Position numbers and translations under genes: made by a program
Shown: piece after piece, positions 19,772 to 30,586 of the stretch
Layout: the number at the start of each line of letters is the position of its first letter
How positions within the stretch are numbered: the first letter of the stretch is position 1
Notes under the pieces: generated by a model
Databases searched by the model: none
The model's input: the letters and a program-made list of their open reading frames with translations, nothing else
What the model was told of the DNA's origin: nothing
Assembly: GCA_964019425.1 (NCBI GenBank)
Contig: OZ025858.1
Span: 186,001 to 250,000, forward strand
Direction of reading: 5' to 3'
From: Flectonema sp. DT1601
Taxonomy: Eukaryota; Euglenozoa; Diplonemea; Diplonemida; Diplonemidae
Length of the DNA: 64,000 bases

Positions 19772-20267
19772 ATGGCCAACGCTGAATTGGGATGCATGTA
19801 CGCCGCTCTTGTCTGTGAGGACTGCGGTGTTGACAAGTCTGCCGACAACTTGACCGCCGCCTGCAAGGCCGCTGGCATCACTGTTGCCAAGGCCAAGGCA
19901 ACAAACTTTGAAAAGTTCCTTCAGAGCGCTGACCTTAAGGAGCTTCTCGGAAACGTTTGTCTTTTTTTTTTTTTTTTTTAGTACAAAAATGAAGTTAACC
20001 TGTCAAAAAGACTCTTCATTGATAAAAACACCCAACTAAAACAGCTGGCTGTCGGAGGAGGAGGAGGTGGCGGTGCCCCAGCTGAAGCTCCAGCTGCCGG
20101 TGGTGGTGGTAGTGCCCCAGCTGCTGTATGTGATATTTATTTTTTATTCTCACAACCAGATACCTGACACTATAAGTTTCTTTCATTACCACAAAACCAC
20201 ACAGAAGGCCCCAGCACCAGCTGAGGAGTCTGACGAGGACATGGGTGACTTCGGACTCTTTGATTAA
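19772..20267 (+). CDS. RPLP1: 60S acidic ribosomal protein P1
   Basis: Exons 19772-19954, 20045-20125 and 20205-20267 (both introns phase 0) give 108 residues. Exon 1 is the helical dimerisation domain (ELGCMYAALVCEDCGVDKSADNL, then ITVAKAKATNFEKFLQSADLKELLGN); exon 2 the Gly/Ala/Pro hinge; exon 3 the acidic tail SDEDMGDFGLFD, which recruits translational GTPases at the ribosomal stalk. Intron 1 has the less usual donor GTTTGT and intron 2 GTATGT; both end in ACAG. The tail has an extra Asp (MGDFGLFD against the common MGFGLFD). The unspliced frame of exon 1 would run into a T homopolymer. A hairpin (20285-20312) follows 18 nt after the stop. Confidence 0.93.
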
Positions 20268-20284
20268 GCTGCTTGATTCTAATT

Positions 20285-20312
20285 AAAGGTTATGCGAAAA
20301 CACGCTGCCTTT
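20285..20312 (+). promoter_or_regulatory. Hairpin after P1
   Basis: Outer stem AAAGG (20285-20289) with CCTTT (20308-20312) and inner GCG/CGC (20294-20296, 20303-20305), 18 nt behind the stop. Confidence 0.35.
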
Positions 20313-20494
20313 GCTTGTGAGTTGAAGTAGGGAAAAAAAAAAAAAAAAAATTGAAAAAAAAAAAAAAACCAAACCAACAAAAAAAAAAAGAAAGTGCTGT
20401 TTCTTTTTTTCTTAGGAAAAAGAGAAATAAAACAAATCGTGACAAAAAAAAAATCCTCCATTTTTTCTTTAATATCTCTCTCTCGTCAGGAAGG

Positions 20495-23400
20495 ATGCCA
20501 CAAGATGTCCTCCAAAAACGAAGAGTGAAGCATGACAGTACTGTAACAGAGTATGAGCATCGGATTCGTAAATATAGCATAGAAATAGAAACGAATATTT
20601 TAGACTGTTGTAATTCACTGAAGAGAGATTTAGTACTAAGCGCGAACAGAACAAGGGAGAAAATAGCTGCGAGATGTCGAGAGGTGAGGGACTCAGTGGA
20701 GAGTGGGATTCTTCACGAGGAAATAGATTCTGAAAGTACTATTCAACAAGCAAGGTCCAGAAGGAGTAGAATATTATCAATAAAACATGAAATGATAACG
20801 GTGTATATTTCTATTGTGAAATCGACTGAAAAACGACTTCGAGCGATTCAAAATTTTCATTCGACGATGATGAACATTGATGAACAACGAAAAGAAAACA
20901 TCGAACAACTCCTATCTACGATGGTTAAAGAACTAAAAACAATCGCCTGGACAGATGACGAAGGCTGTACAATAATGGTTCAACAAAAAGGAACTGATAT
21001 CAATATTTCAATTGCTCACAATGTTAGAACTATCCTTGACGCTGTTCACCGTCTCCACGCTCGAGAAGTCTCAATAGAAGAAGAATTCCTCAACGTCTTT
21101 GACACTAATTGGACTTCACTTCTCTCTGAAATGACATCATCCTGCCTCACATGGTTGGGCAATCGAATGCAGTCGGGTACTTATTTAAATCCACCTCAAA
21201 GAACTGAGTTGGTATCAAAGTATCTAGCAGATCTCATTGGAAAAAGCCCTTCAGAAGGAAAGCCTGCTGGTCTGAATAGCATTTTGAAATCTAGCACTGA
21301 TGCTATCAGTAGTTTAGTGAATTCATTACTATTAAAGAAGGAGAATAATGAAGAAGGATCATGGCCTTGTCCTGGTGGTTGTGAAGGTTGGTTAGTTGGG
21401 TTTAGTAATGTTACGACACCCACAGCTGAGTCATTACAGATTGCACATCCTCATCAACAAGATTTGATAGGCAGCACACCAAGTAATACAGTTGAGTCTT
21501 GGCGTTCTTCCTTAACTGGATTTGCCCTCCGCCTTAGAGCAGTACAAGCCCAGAACCTCTCTCACGCAATAGTTTGCGAACAAAAACTAAATCAACAGGC
21601 TTCTCATGAAGTTGAATTACTGAGTACGGATTTATGTTGTATATTATTTCAGGGAGGTGAGTATCCTCAACCAAGTCTTCTCTCTTCACCACAACAAGTT
21701 GTGTTTACCGACTGCTGTGACTCACAGATAACAATCTCTGTATCACAGATACCTAACTTCGCATTATACAAAACTACTAAAGAAACATCTGAAGAATCCG
21801 AAGCAATATTTTTATCAAAGTTACGAGTGTATGAGAGTGATACTCAGTGGGGGTTGGTTGTGGTGTTTGTGATAACGGCAGTACAGGGAGGAAGAGAGTT
21901 TGAGATCGAACACAAGTTTCAAGTTGATGACGAAGAGAGTAAAAACCACCACAACAACAAACAGAACATACTACAACAGTTACTCGATGCTTCAGGAGTA
22001 CATCACACTTTATGTAACGATGACCTACTGGGGAGTCATATCTCAGAGTGTGAGAGATTAATATCAGAAAGTCAACAAGTTCAACAAAAGTTAAGTTCCA
22101 TGGCCGTTGATGACTACGATTTTGGTAATCAAGAAATTCGATTAAAACCAAAAGAAATGTCTGAAGAGCTGCTGCTGAACTTCCGATGTGAAAGTGGAAT
22201 CTTCCTCTCACTGTTAGACAAAGCAATGAATTCATCTGTAAAGTTATTTGAAAATATAATATTAAAGGAAACCACATCCCTCCTTCCTTGTGTTAAGGGA
22301 GGTGCGATATTTCTTGAAAAGTGTACAACTGAAATATCATTCAGCGTTCAGTCGAGTCTACAAGATTATGTCATAGCTGAACTCGACTTCAAAGATCAAA
22401 GCAACGCTTTGGAAACTAATTTTACTAACTTAATCAACCAGTTAAAACAAGCCCCTGATAAGAATAAAACTGTTGACTATTTCAAACAAGCATTAAACGT
22501 GTTACGAGACATTCAAAGTAGCTACATGAACATAAAGAAAGAAAAGGAAACACTACTAGATTCATTCCAATTAAAAGTTCACAATACGAGATCATCTCTA
22601 AAATTATATTTAAAAGAAAATGCGATTGACGATATGAAACTTGGAGAACTGGATTCAATTATAACTTCAACACCAACTGGTGAGTCACAAATTGATGAAA
22701 ACACCCCTTCAACAACAAACCAAAGAATAGAACGACACCTACAGCCTTTATTGGATGACACTTTTGGGTTATCATCAATCCACGAAGGAATACTTCAAAG
22801 TTTAAAAACAATATTATCAACTTGGTTGGAATCATATGCAGAGAGTGTTACCACGGCTGTGATGGCATTTTGTGATGCAGAAAAACGAGATTTAGAGAGT
22901 TGGTTATCAGAGAGACTGCGACTACATCAACGACGAACTCCGAAATTAGCATCCCTCGAATTTGATGGACGTATGCGTGAACTTGTAGAGACCGAGGAAA
23001 TGAAAACTCGAGAATTCAGTTGGATTGGTAAAAGGTTTACTTCATCACTGAACTCAGCACAAGAACAAGTCGCCGCTGCAGTAGTTCAGTTTGATATCGA
23101 GCTGCGAAATTTGTATTCGAGGAGGCAGCAATTACCAGGACTACAAAATAAAACTAACATTACTGTACATAATAAAGTAACCGCTCAGCAAATTGAAACA
23201 TTAATATCCCAGTGTGACACCTCTTTTGCAAATGTTAAACAAGTGATAGCAGATGCAGAACAGGCGATGGCAACTGAGGGTAAAAGGTATTTATCAGAGC
23301 ATTGTCAAACGTTTTCTAACGGTGGACTGCTGTCAGAAGAGGAAGTCCAACAAGCGCATGCTGCGGTTGAAAGTATGAAATCCAACGCTGCGGAACGAAT

Positions 23401-25240
23401 TGAAGCATTTACCAATCAGACGTCTTCTGTTCAGCAATCAAACCACAATTCACTTGCTGATGAGTCTGAGAAATATAATCAAGAAAGTCAACACAACTTG
23501 ACTGATTTAGAACTACTGGCAACTTTATCTGAACATGTATCGAATGTTAGGAGTAAATTAAGTGTTGCCGTGTCTGAGAGTTTAGAGTCTGAAAGAAGAC
23601 TTAATGTCGCTGTTAGTGAATTGGAATATATCATATCACATCCGACTGTTGTAAGAAAGAATGCTGATGGAACGTTTGAGCAGGCGGATTCAACGCCTGA
23701 GTCGGATGTGTCGTTCTCTAATTTAAAAAATATCCAGTCGGATGGTTTCATCGATCAAATAAATTCTGAGCTCACAACCCTCCTACGACGAGCAAGGATC
23801 TCATCAGAATTAAATCTCAAGAATTCTCGTTGTCATTTAATTGTATCTCTTTTATATCAAGTTTCAAAACAGTTGTATTCAAGAGCATTGTTTTTATCAG
23901 TTATTGAAAAGGAACTTCCTTTTCAATTCATATCGCCGGATACTTATTTCTCATCGGGTACTTCATCTGAGGAAGAAGGTTGGGATAAATTCATACAAAC
24001 TCAACCACACACTGTTCTATCAAATTCATTAAAATCTTCTTTTTGGGAGAAAGCTGATGTGACTGTAGCTACTTACTACAACTCAATAGCTGAAGGGAAA
24101 AGGAATCCCACTAGAGATAGCATTGCAGAGACACAAGAGGGTGAGAAGGAAAAGATAACAGAAAGTATTAATCAACTATTATCGCAATTCTCATCTCATA
24201 TTACAACATCGTCGTCGGAGTATAAGAAACAGGTTTTGAGAATTTCAATTGCTCTTCCAAAACTTCCTTCAGAAGTGTACAACGTCCTATTACAAAACAA
24301 TTTAGCAACTCAAAGAGGAACAGTCGGTGCTGCGAAAACTCTATTTGATATTTTACAATCACGTTATGAAGCACAGAGACTTGTAAACGGAAGTCAGATT
24401 AAGGGAAGCATGAAAAACCCGAGCAACAGGAACGTCGTATCATCTGCAAGGGAGAAAGAAGAAACCCGACACAATAACTTTCTTTTAGTGCTGTCATTGT
24501 TTCACGGAGTACTACTGAGAGAGGAAGTTAATTGTGCTAACCTTCTTACTCAGCAGGCTGTTGTAGTAGCCAGTAAGTTATTCACCATCTTATCATCTAT
24601 TATTAATGTTGATATGATTAACGTAGCGACTGATGTCGTAGTTGGTACTCATCGAAGTCTAAAGAAGTTGAAGATTTCAATTCAACAACAAAAACGAAAC
24701 GCAGATGCGCCAACAGAGGCGACTAATAAAAAAACAGAAGCAGCAAAGCCACCACCTAAGCAGCCAAGTAAGAAGGATGCTAAAGGAGCAGCTGCGGCAA
24801 AGAGTGATGCAACAGCAGCGTATGTAAGTTATCCTGGTGCTCCGTTGTGTCAGTTCGTTGGGTTTACAAATTTTCAAAAAGAATTTCCGGACGTAAAAAT
24901 CACAAATCACATGTCTGCGGGCAGGGAGCAGCCTTCACCCGAACCTGTACCTTCAGCTGGTGGAAAACAACCCTCTTCAGCTGTTAAAAAGAATACTGCA
25001 GCAGCTGCGAAGGATGATGAGATCGAGGCTTCAGCCCTCTCTCCGCCACTCGAAGGTCCAAACGATCCAATTTTTAAGATTGTTTCTACCCAACGTAATC
25101 AATGCCTTGTTAACTTTAAGGTTCACCACGATGAACAGATTAGTAGAATAAATAAATTATTCAACGAACTGATTAATAAAGAACAGCGATGGTATGGAAA
25201 CTGGGAATCACTACTGAAATCGTTGGTTCCTGAAGAGTAA
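20495..25240 (+). CDS. Large coiled-coil protein, CCDC180-like (tentative)
   Basis: A 1581-residue, almost entirely alpha-helical protein in a single exon. The start at 20495 follows CTCTCTCTCGTCAG by 5 nt; an in-frame TTG upstream would translate poly-A into Lys runs. The N-terminal 250 residues (cysteine-bearing helix ILDCCNSLKRDLV, later EEEFLNVFDTNWTSLLSEM) and the C-terminal block (IVSTQRNQCLVNFKVHHDEQ, then RWYGNWESLLKSL) resemble the DUF4455 and DUF4456 ends of CCDC180, a cilium-associated protein. Between residues 1400 and 1500 lies an Ala/Lys/Pro-rich linker. The next gene downstream is TEX9, also cilium-linked, which fits. The family call is from motif layout only; other long axonemal coiled coils are possible. 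An 8-bp hairpin with a GCAA loop lies about 90 nt after the stop. Confidence 0.5.
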   Translation: MPQDVLQKRRVKHDSTVTEYEHRIRKYSIEIETNILDCCNSLKRDLVLSANRTREKIAARCREVRDSVESGILHEEIDSESTIQQARSRRSRILSIKHEMITVYISIVKSTEKRLRAIQNFHSTMMNIDEQRKENIEQLLSTMVKELKTIAWTDDEGCTIMVQQKGTDINISIAHNVRTILDAVHRLHAREVSIEEEFLNVFDTNWTSLLSEMTSSCLTWLGNRMQSGTYLNPPQRTELVSKYLADLIGKSPSEGKPAGLNSILKSSTDAISSLVNSLLLKKENNEEGSWPCPGGCEGWLVGFSNVTTPTAESLQIAHPHQQDLIGSTPSNTVESWRSSLTGFALRLRAVQAQNLSHAIVCEQKLNQQASHEVELLSTDLCCILFQGGEYPQPSLLSSPQQVVFTDCCDSQITISVSQIPNFALYKTTKETSEESEAIFLSKLRVYESDTQWGLVVVFVITAVQGGREFEIEHKFQVDDEESKNHHNNKQNILQQLLDASGVHHTLCNDDLLGSHISECERLISESQQVQQKLSSMAVDDYDFGNQEIRLKPKEMSEELLLNFRCESGIFLSLLDKAMNSSVKLFENIILKETTSLLPCVKGGAIFLEKCTTEISFSVQSSLQDYVIAELDFKDQSNALETNFTNLINQLKQAPDKNKTVDYFKQALNVLRDIQSSYMNIKKEKETLLDSFQLKVHNTRSSLKLYLKENAIDDMKLGELDSIITSTPTGESQIDENTPSTTNQRIERHLQPLLDDTFGLSSIHEGILQSLKTILSTWLESYAESVTTAVMAFCDAEKRDLESWLSERLRLHQRRTPKLASLEFDGRMRELVETEEMKTREFSWIGKRFTSSLNSAQEQVAAAVVQFDIELRNLYSRRQQLPGLQNKTNITVHNKVTAQQIETLISQCDTSFANVKQVIADAEQAMATEGKRYLSEHCQTFSNGGLLSEEEVQQAHAAVESMKSNAAERIEAFTNQTSSVQQSNHNSLADESEKYNQESQHNLTDLELLATLSEHVSNVRSKLSVAVSESLESERRLNVAVSELEYIISHPTVVRKNADGTFEQADSTPESDVSFSNLKNIQSDGFIDQINSELTTLLRRARISSELNLKNSRCHLIVSLLYQVSKQLYSRALFLSVIEKELPFQFISPDTYFSSGTSSEEEGWDKFIQTQPHTVLSNSLKSSFWEKADVTVATYYNSIAEGKRNPTRDSIAETQEGEKEKITESINQLLSQFSSHITTSSSEYKKQVLRISIALPKLPSEVYNVLLQNNLATQRGTVGAAKTLFDILQSRYEAQRLVNGSQIKGSMKNPSNRNVVSSAREKEETRHNNFLLVLSLFHGVLLREEVNCANLLTQQAVVVASKLFTILSSIINVDMINVATDVVVGTHRSLKKLKISIQQQKRNADAPTEATNKKTEAAKPPPKQPSKKDAKGAAAAKSDATAAYVSYPGAPLCQFVGFTNFQKEFPDVKITNHMSAGREQPSPEPVPSAGGKQPSSAVKKNTAAAAKDDEIEASALSPPLEGPNDPIFKIVSTQRNQCLVNFKVHHDEQISRINKLFNELINKEQRWYGNWESLLKSLVPEE

Positions 25241-25574
25241 CATCTGAATGGTACCATACTTAACTATTCTTATGTTTTAACTGTAATTATAAAGCTACTT
25301 ACAGTCCTTCTTTTGGAAAAAAATATATATATTCTTGTCGCAAGACAAGAAAAATCCTCTTTTCAGGTTCAGGTTCGTTTAATATTTTTTATTCGCCGCC
25401 TTTGTATATAATTACCCAGCAGCGGAACTGATGAAATTATTTGGTTGATGGCTTATGTTATTACTCCTTACTCACAGGAACTGTTACACAATGATTTAGT
25501 CTTGCTTTTTTTTGATAATTGTAAGTTTTGTTCAAATTACCAGAACTGCTACACAACACAAACACACACTCGAA
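25241..25574. other. Intergenic between CCDC180-like and TEX9
   Basis: Holds the tetraloop hairpin, then CCTCTTTTCAG (AG at about 25366), and a second acceptor-like AATTACCAG about 30 nt before the TEX9 ATG. No gene seen. Confidence 0.45.
25332..25351 (+). promoter_or_regulatory. 8-bp hairpin with GNRA tetraloop after the CCDC180-like gene
   Basis: TTCTTGTC (25332-25339), GCAA loop (25340-25343), GACAAGAA (25344-25351): a perfect stem with a stable GNRA-class loop, followed by CCTCTTTTCAG, an acceptor-like tract. The strongest single hairpin in the window. Confidence 0.5.
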
Positions 25575-26382
<808 letters not shown>

Positions 26383-26732
26383 GAGCAAAATCGGTCAGCT
26401 GATTGATTTTCGTATTCCGACAACAAGCTAGAAATAGCTTCTCATTGTACCCCTTGAGGTAGATCGTTCAAGTCAGTGTCTTGTTTCAGGTCAAATATTA
26501 TTTCTTACCAACATAGATATTAGTTTAGTCAGTCAGTCTGTTGTAAACACCTGGCCGGTCTTGCTATTTAGAAATTATTACAAAAAAAAGTGTTGTCGAA
26601 TGTTTTTAACGACTTATTTTTGACTTTATTCTATACACAGACTTAATTGATTCCAATAATGTGAAGGGAACAATACCATATGACACAAAGTGTGTTATCT
26701 TTTGTTTAAAAACACAGGTCTAAATTTAATAG
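26383..26732. other. Intergenic between TEX9 and the membrane-protein gene
   Basis: Beyond the hairpin I see no gene. AACACAG (AG at about 26717) lies 15 nt before the next ATG. Confidence 0.45.
26425..26440 (+). promoter_or_regulatory. Hairpin with GAAA tetraloop after TEX9
   Basis: AAGCTA (26425-26430), GAAA loop, TAGCTT (26435-26440), 43 nt behind the stop. The second GNRA-loop hairpin in consecutive genes. Confidence 0.45.
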
Positions 26733-27332
26733 ATGGCGAGACTTCTATCTGTGCAGTGGTTTGTTCTATTTCAGCTACTGCTACTTACCGTAGCTGCGGT
26801 GACTTATGGTTCACTTTCCCCGTGGTGTGTTCATTTGAGACATGTTCCAGACTTTGAAAATTTTTGGAAGCGTTGGGCCAGAAGAGGGTTTTACGGTGTT
26901 AGAGATTTGGCGACATTTCAACTTTTATTTGTTTTGACTGGATTGTGGTCTGCTGCTGGTGCGTGTGGAATTCAGACTTCTCACATAACTGGAATTCGTG
27001 ATGAAGATGACCCTGTTCCAAACTGCAAGATACCATACCTCGCTGTAGCAATTCCAACTATTTTATTAACCTTTGCAGCTCTGCCAATTGATTCAGAGGA
27101 TCCTTTCTTTGAGATTGGATGGGGGCCTCGTGTTGTTTTGGTATGTTATTTTAATTATTTATATAAAAAAAAGAAAGTAACATTTGCAAAAACTAATGCA
27201 ACTGCTGTGAGCGATTTAATGGACATCCTGACCTGTATTGTGGTTGGTGTGTTGGACGTAACTTCGCGAGAACTCCTTTTGCTAATTATTATGATGTGCA
27301 GCCTTGGCGTTGAGGACAGAATGAGTATTTGA
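26733..27332 (+). CDS. Multi-pass membrane protein running into a tandem repeat array
   Basis: Residues 1-136 encode at least three membrane helices (VQWFVLFQLLLLTVAAVTY, LATFQLLFVLTGLWSAAGA, LAVAIPTILLTFAALPI) and reach GWGPRVVL, directly followed by GTATGT at 27141, a typical donor here. The open frame continues unspliced to 27332 and enters the first unit of the array (peptide DLMDILTCIVVGVLDVTSREL). A different end is possible: splicing from 27140 to 28186 (GAGGACAG acceptor in unit 7) gives an in-frame last exon to 28311, again with the hydrophobic DLMD-type peptide. I cannot decide which is used. The family is not recognised; a four-helix membrane protein is likely. Confidence 0.55.
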   Translation: MARLLSVQWFVLFQLLLLTVAAVTYGSLSPWCVHLRHVPDFENFWKRWARRGFYGVRDLATFQLLFVLTGLWSAAGACGIQTSHITGIRDEDDPVPNCKIPYLAVAIPTILLTFAALPIDSEDPFFEIGWGPRVVLVCYFNYLYKKKKVTFAKTNATAVSDLMDILTCIVVGVLDVTSRELLLLIIMMCSLGVEDRMSI

Positions 27333-28275
27333 ATTTTTCTTTTTGAGCGATTTAATGGACAGTCTGACCTGTATTGTGATCAGCCTGTTGGACGTAACTT
27401 CGCGAGAACTCTTTGTGTCAATAATATCACGATGGTTGTGATCAGGTTCACTCCCCAGACACTTCTCCTCCTCCTTGAGTATATTGTGAGCGATTTAATG
27501 GACAGTCTGACCTGTATTGTGATCAGCCTGTTGGACGTAACTTCGCGAGAACTCTTTGTGTCAATAATATCACGGTGGTTGTGATCAGGTTCACTCCCCA
27601 GACACTTCTCCTCCTCCCTGAGTATATTGTGAGCGATTTAATGGACATCCTGATCTGTATTGTGGTTGGTGTGTTGGACGTAACTTCGCGAGAACTCTTC
27701 GTGTCAATAATATCACGGTGGTTGTGATCAGGTTCACTCCCCAGACACTCCTCCTCCTCCCCCTCGAGTATATTGTGAGCGATTTAATGGACAGTCTGAC
27801 CTGTATTGTGATTAGCCTGTTGGACGTAACTTCGCGAGAACTCTTTGTGTCAATAATATCACGGTGGTTGTGATCAGGTTCACTCCCCAGACACTTCTCC
27901 TCCTCCTCCTCCTCCTCGAGTATATTGTGAGCGATTTAATGGACAGTCTGACCTGTATTGTGATTAGCCTGTTGGACGTAACTTCGCGAGAACTCTTTGT
28001 GTCAATAATATCACGGTGGTTGTGATCAGGTTCACTCCCCAGACACTCCTCCTCCTCCCCCTCGAGTATATTGTGAGCGATTTAATGGACATCCTGACCT
28101 GTATTGTGGTTGGTGTGTTGGACGTAACTTCGCGAGAACTCCTTTTGCTAATTCGTGTGATGTGCAGCCTTGGCGTTGAGGACAGAATGAGTATTTGAAT
28201 TTATTCTTTTTGAGCGATTTAATGGACAGTCTGACCTGTATTGTGATCAGCCTGTTGGACGTAACTTCGCGAGAA
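27209..28275 (+). repeat. Tandem array, eight units of about 143 bp
   Basis: Unit starts (GAGCGATTTAATGG) lie at 27209, 27345, 27488, 27631, 27777, 27929, 28075 and 28212, so spacing is 136-152 bp. Length varies mostly in a CTC-rich run (CTCCTCCTC). There are two head variants: GACATCCTG...GTTGGTGTG (units 1, 4, 7) and GACAGTCTG...ATCAGCCTG (units 2, 3, 5, 6, 8). Units 1 and 7 share a distinct tail (GATGTGCAGCCTTGGCG, then GAGGACAGAATGAG), so the pair 1-2 resembles the pair 7-8. In one frame the head variants differ by conservative changes (VGV/ISL in CIVVGVLD/CIVISLLD), which suggests it derives from coding sequence. Confidence 0.9.
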
Positions 28276-28311
28276 TTTCTCTCAATATATTTTTTTATTT
28301 CAATTATCTAG

Positions 28312-28679
28312 TAACGGATCTCAACAAAAATAAAAATACAACAGATTCTAATTATCTATTTCGTAATGCCCTTCTTTCGGCAACCAGCTGTCAAACCGAA
28401 GTTAAAGATGGCATAATTAATTTTCTATCACCGGTAGGCATTTAGGTTTGTTGTTCCTGTCATACGACGGGTAAAATAAAGAATTTAAAAAAAAAATGGT
28501 AAAAGAAAACATAGAGTTAACTTTTTTTAAAAAAAAAGAAAAAAAAAAAAAAAAAAAAAAAGGTAAGAATAAATTTTTAAAAAAAAAAAAAAACTAGCTT
28601 CTGATTTTGATGATTTGTGTTATTATATTTTTATATATTTTTTTTTTAATTAAAAGGACCCGGACCTGAATTTTTTTTG
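28312..28679. other. Intergenic after the array
   Basis: AT-rich with several A runs (28491-28600) and a T run before the next gene; no gene or clear signal seen. The acceptor-like signal before the SMYD ATG is less clear than elsewhere. Confidence 0.45.
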
Positions 28680-30389
28680 ATGAAACTCCCAATTGATATC
28701 AAACTAGTAACAGGAGACTTTGGTAGAGGGTTAGCAACTGAAACAGAAAGGAAAGAAAGTGAATTCGTATTTTCTGAAAAACCAATCATTTCATGTGCCG
28801 TAAGGATAAAGGACGATATGAACTCTTGTAGTAATTGTCAATGCAGCATGGTTCCAATAAGCAATGTATCTCTTCCTCTCTACATTCGAAAACAACATTC
28901 ACAGTTGTGGTCATTTGATGAGTCAAAAAGTACAATTTGTGATTGCTGTGGAACTCGCTATTGTAGTTCTAATTGCATGAATGAAGCGATGGCGAGATAT
29001 CATAAAGTGGAATGTCAGATTGTGACTGCTGTGCGTGACCTTAGATCTTCTATTGAAGAAATCGAAAAAAACAATCCAAACGTATCTTACTCGGCAGCAA
29101 TTTTATTATCACTATACATGACAATGAACTGTGCGCAGGCTGGAGAGAAGGATTTGTATGCTTCTTACAGTTCTCAGGTTCCTCGTAACTTTTCAAAAAA
29201 CTTTTTGTTATTCAAATCCTGTGTTGATGACTTCATCCAAGCAGCTTCTAAAGTATACGATCCTTTTGAAAAAGTTTTTAACTCAAACTTACTTATCGCG
29301 CTCACCAACAGTATTACTTTCGCATCATCTCCAAAACATTTACTTTTTTCAAAAATATCTAAAATTGAAGGAGGAGACGTTGAATTATCACTAATGACCT
29401 CTTCAGAAAGAGGAGAGTTAGAAGGACTGTGCAGTGGTGTTGGTATTTATGCCACATCATCCCTTGTTAATCATTCTTGTTCTCCTAACTGTACCGTCAA
29501 TCCTATAGCCACCCACAATCATACTCTCCATTTAAATTGCATATCAGAAATGGAACCAGGATCTCAACTTACAATTAATTATTTATATCCCAACTGTGGT
29601 GTTACAAATAATCCGAAAATTATATTCAAAGAGCATCGTTCTCTGTTGCAGAGAAGGGAAAAACTCAAAAGAGCTTGGAGTTTCGACTGTGAATGTAGCC
29701 TATGCTCAGGACAGGAATGTGCCATTGAAAAATTAATTAAGATGCTTGAAAATGATAAGCAAAGTTGTCAAAATTCAAATGAAAATACCTACCAAGATCC
29801 ATCAATAGAAACAGCTACTGAGGAAAACATTGAAGAAGTGTTTGATAAAGCAGCTGAGTCAGAGCCTTTGTCTGACTCTTTGGATGTGTTTCTTCATCTC
29901 TCAAATATCCACAACCACCAAGGAGCAACTCACATGGCTGGTTGTATTTACTACTATCCTGACTGTGGGAAAGTTGATTTAATAAAAGCTGAAAAACTGC
30001 TTCGAAAAGCATCGATTCTAAACGATGGAAAAACTCTAAACAGCCCGTTGTCTTGGTGTACTCTAAGTGAGCTTTTAACCGACATAAATGGAAGCAGTGA
30101 ACTGATTTCAGAACTTCTTCATGTCTCTGCTCTTCAGGGAAATCCAACAGCTCAACTACACCTAGCTCTTCACTACACTTCAGTATCAATGAAAACAGCC
30201 TGGCAATGGATTGAAGTAGCAGTTGAGCAAGGTGTTATTCAAGCTTTATACACAGCTGGGTCTTGGGCCAGAACTGGAAAGGGTTTAAGCGAACCAGACT
30301 TAAAACTAGCCAAATCAATGCTAGAAACCGCTGCAAAGCATGGTTATCCCGTACCAGAAAAAGAACTAAATTCCGTGAGAGAAAAATAA
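28680..30389 (+). CDS. SMYD-type SET/MYND protein with Sel1-like repeats
   Basis: A 569-residue putative protein-lysine methyltransferase. The SET domain starts at residue 1 and is interrupted by a MYND zinc finger (CSNCQC, then CDCCGTRYCSSNC and H...C at about 45-115). It resumes at about residue 245 with GVGIYATSSLVNHSCSPNC, the cofactor-binding NHSC motif, and SQLTINYLYP with the catalytic-site tyrosine region. The post-SET cysteines follow (FDCECSLCSGQEC). The C-terminal 200 residues contain Sel1/TPR-like helical pairs (GNPTAQLHLALHYT, GVIQALYTAGSWARTGKG). This is the plan of SMYD proteins, which methylate histones and cytoplasmic chaperones or muscle proteins in animals. Start taken at the ATG at 28680; a TTG codon precedes it in frame. 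No intron. Confidence 0.85.
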   Translation: MKLPIDIKLVTGDFGRGLATETERKESEFVFSEKPIISCAVRIKDDMNSCSNCQCSMVPISNVSLPLYIRKQHSQLWSFDESKSTICDCCGTRYCSSNCMNEAMARYHKVECQIVTAVRDLRSSIEEIEKNNPNVSYSAAILLSLYMTMNCAQAGEKDLYASYSSQVPRNFSKNFLLFKSCVDDFIQAASKVYDPFEKVFNSNLLIALTNSITFASSPKHLLFSKISKIEGGDVELSLMTSSERGELEGLCSGVGIYATSSLVNHSCSPNCTVNPIATHNHTLHLNCISEMEPGSQLTINYLYPNCGVTNNPKIIFKEHRSLLQRREKLKRAWSFDCECSLCSGQECAIEKLIKMLENDKQSCQNSNENTYQDPSIETATEENIEEVFDKAAESEPLSDSLDVFLHLSNIHNHQGATHMAGCIYYYPDCGKVDLIKAEKLLRKASILNDGKTLNSPLSWCTLSELLTDINGSSELISELLHVSALQGNPTAQLHLALHYTSVSMKTAWQWIEVAVEQGVIQALYTAGSWARTGKGLSEPDLKLAKSMLETAAKHGYPVPEKELNSVREK

Positions 30390-30476
30390 TTGTCCAAAGT
30401 ACACTACGATAATGATGATGATTTCTAAGTTAATTAACACATTGAGAACACAGTTAGAAATTTTAAACTGCACACG

Positions 30477-30492
30477 GTTAGTCTAAGCTAAC
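30477..30492 (+). promoter_or_regulatory. Short hairpin after the SMYD gene
   Basis: GTTAG/CTAAC with a 6-nt loop, about 88 nt behind the stop. Weak alone. Confidence 0.2.
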
Positions 30493-30586
30493 AGTGAGCG
30501 GTTGATAACTATTCTGGTTTTAAAAAAACAAAAATAATTCAAACTTGTTTATCCCCTTTTTTTCTTAAACAGGAATATAACAATAC

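Noticed and set aside
21777-22277. 166-codon frame on the - strand within the CCDC180-like gene
   Set aside because: Opposite strand to a long supported frame, no recognisable protein features.
26405-26445. GCTAGAAATAGC resembling part of a CRISPR guide-RNA hairpin
   Set aside because: It is a short generic GAAA-loop hairpin behind TEX9; there are no repeats, spacers or cas genes.
28016-28198. Small frame inside the tandem array
   Set aside because: It spans parts of two repeat units in different phases and starts at a non-ATG codon; treated as part of the repeat.
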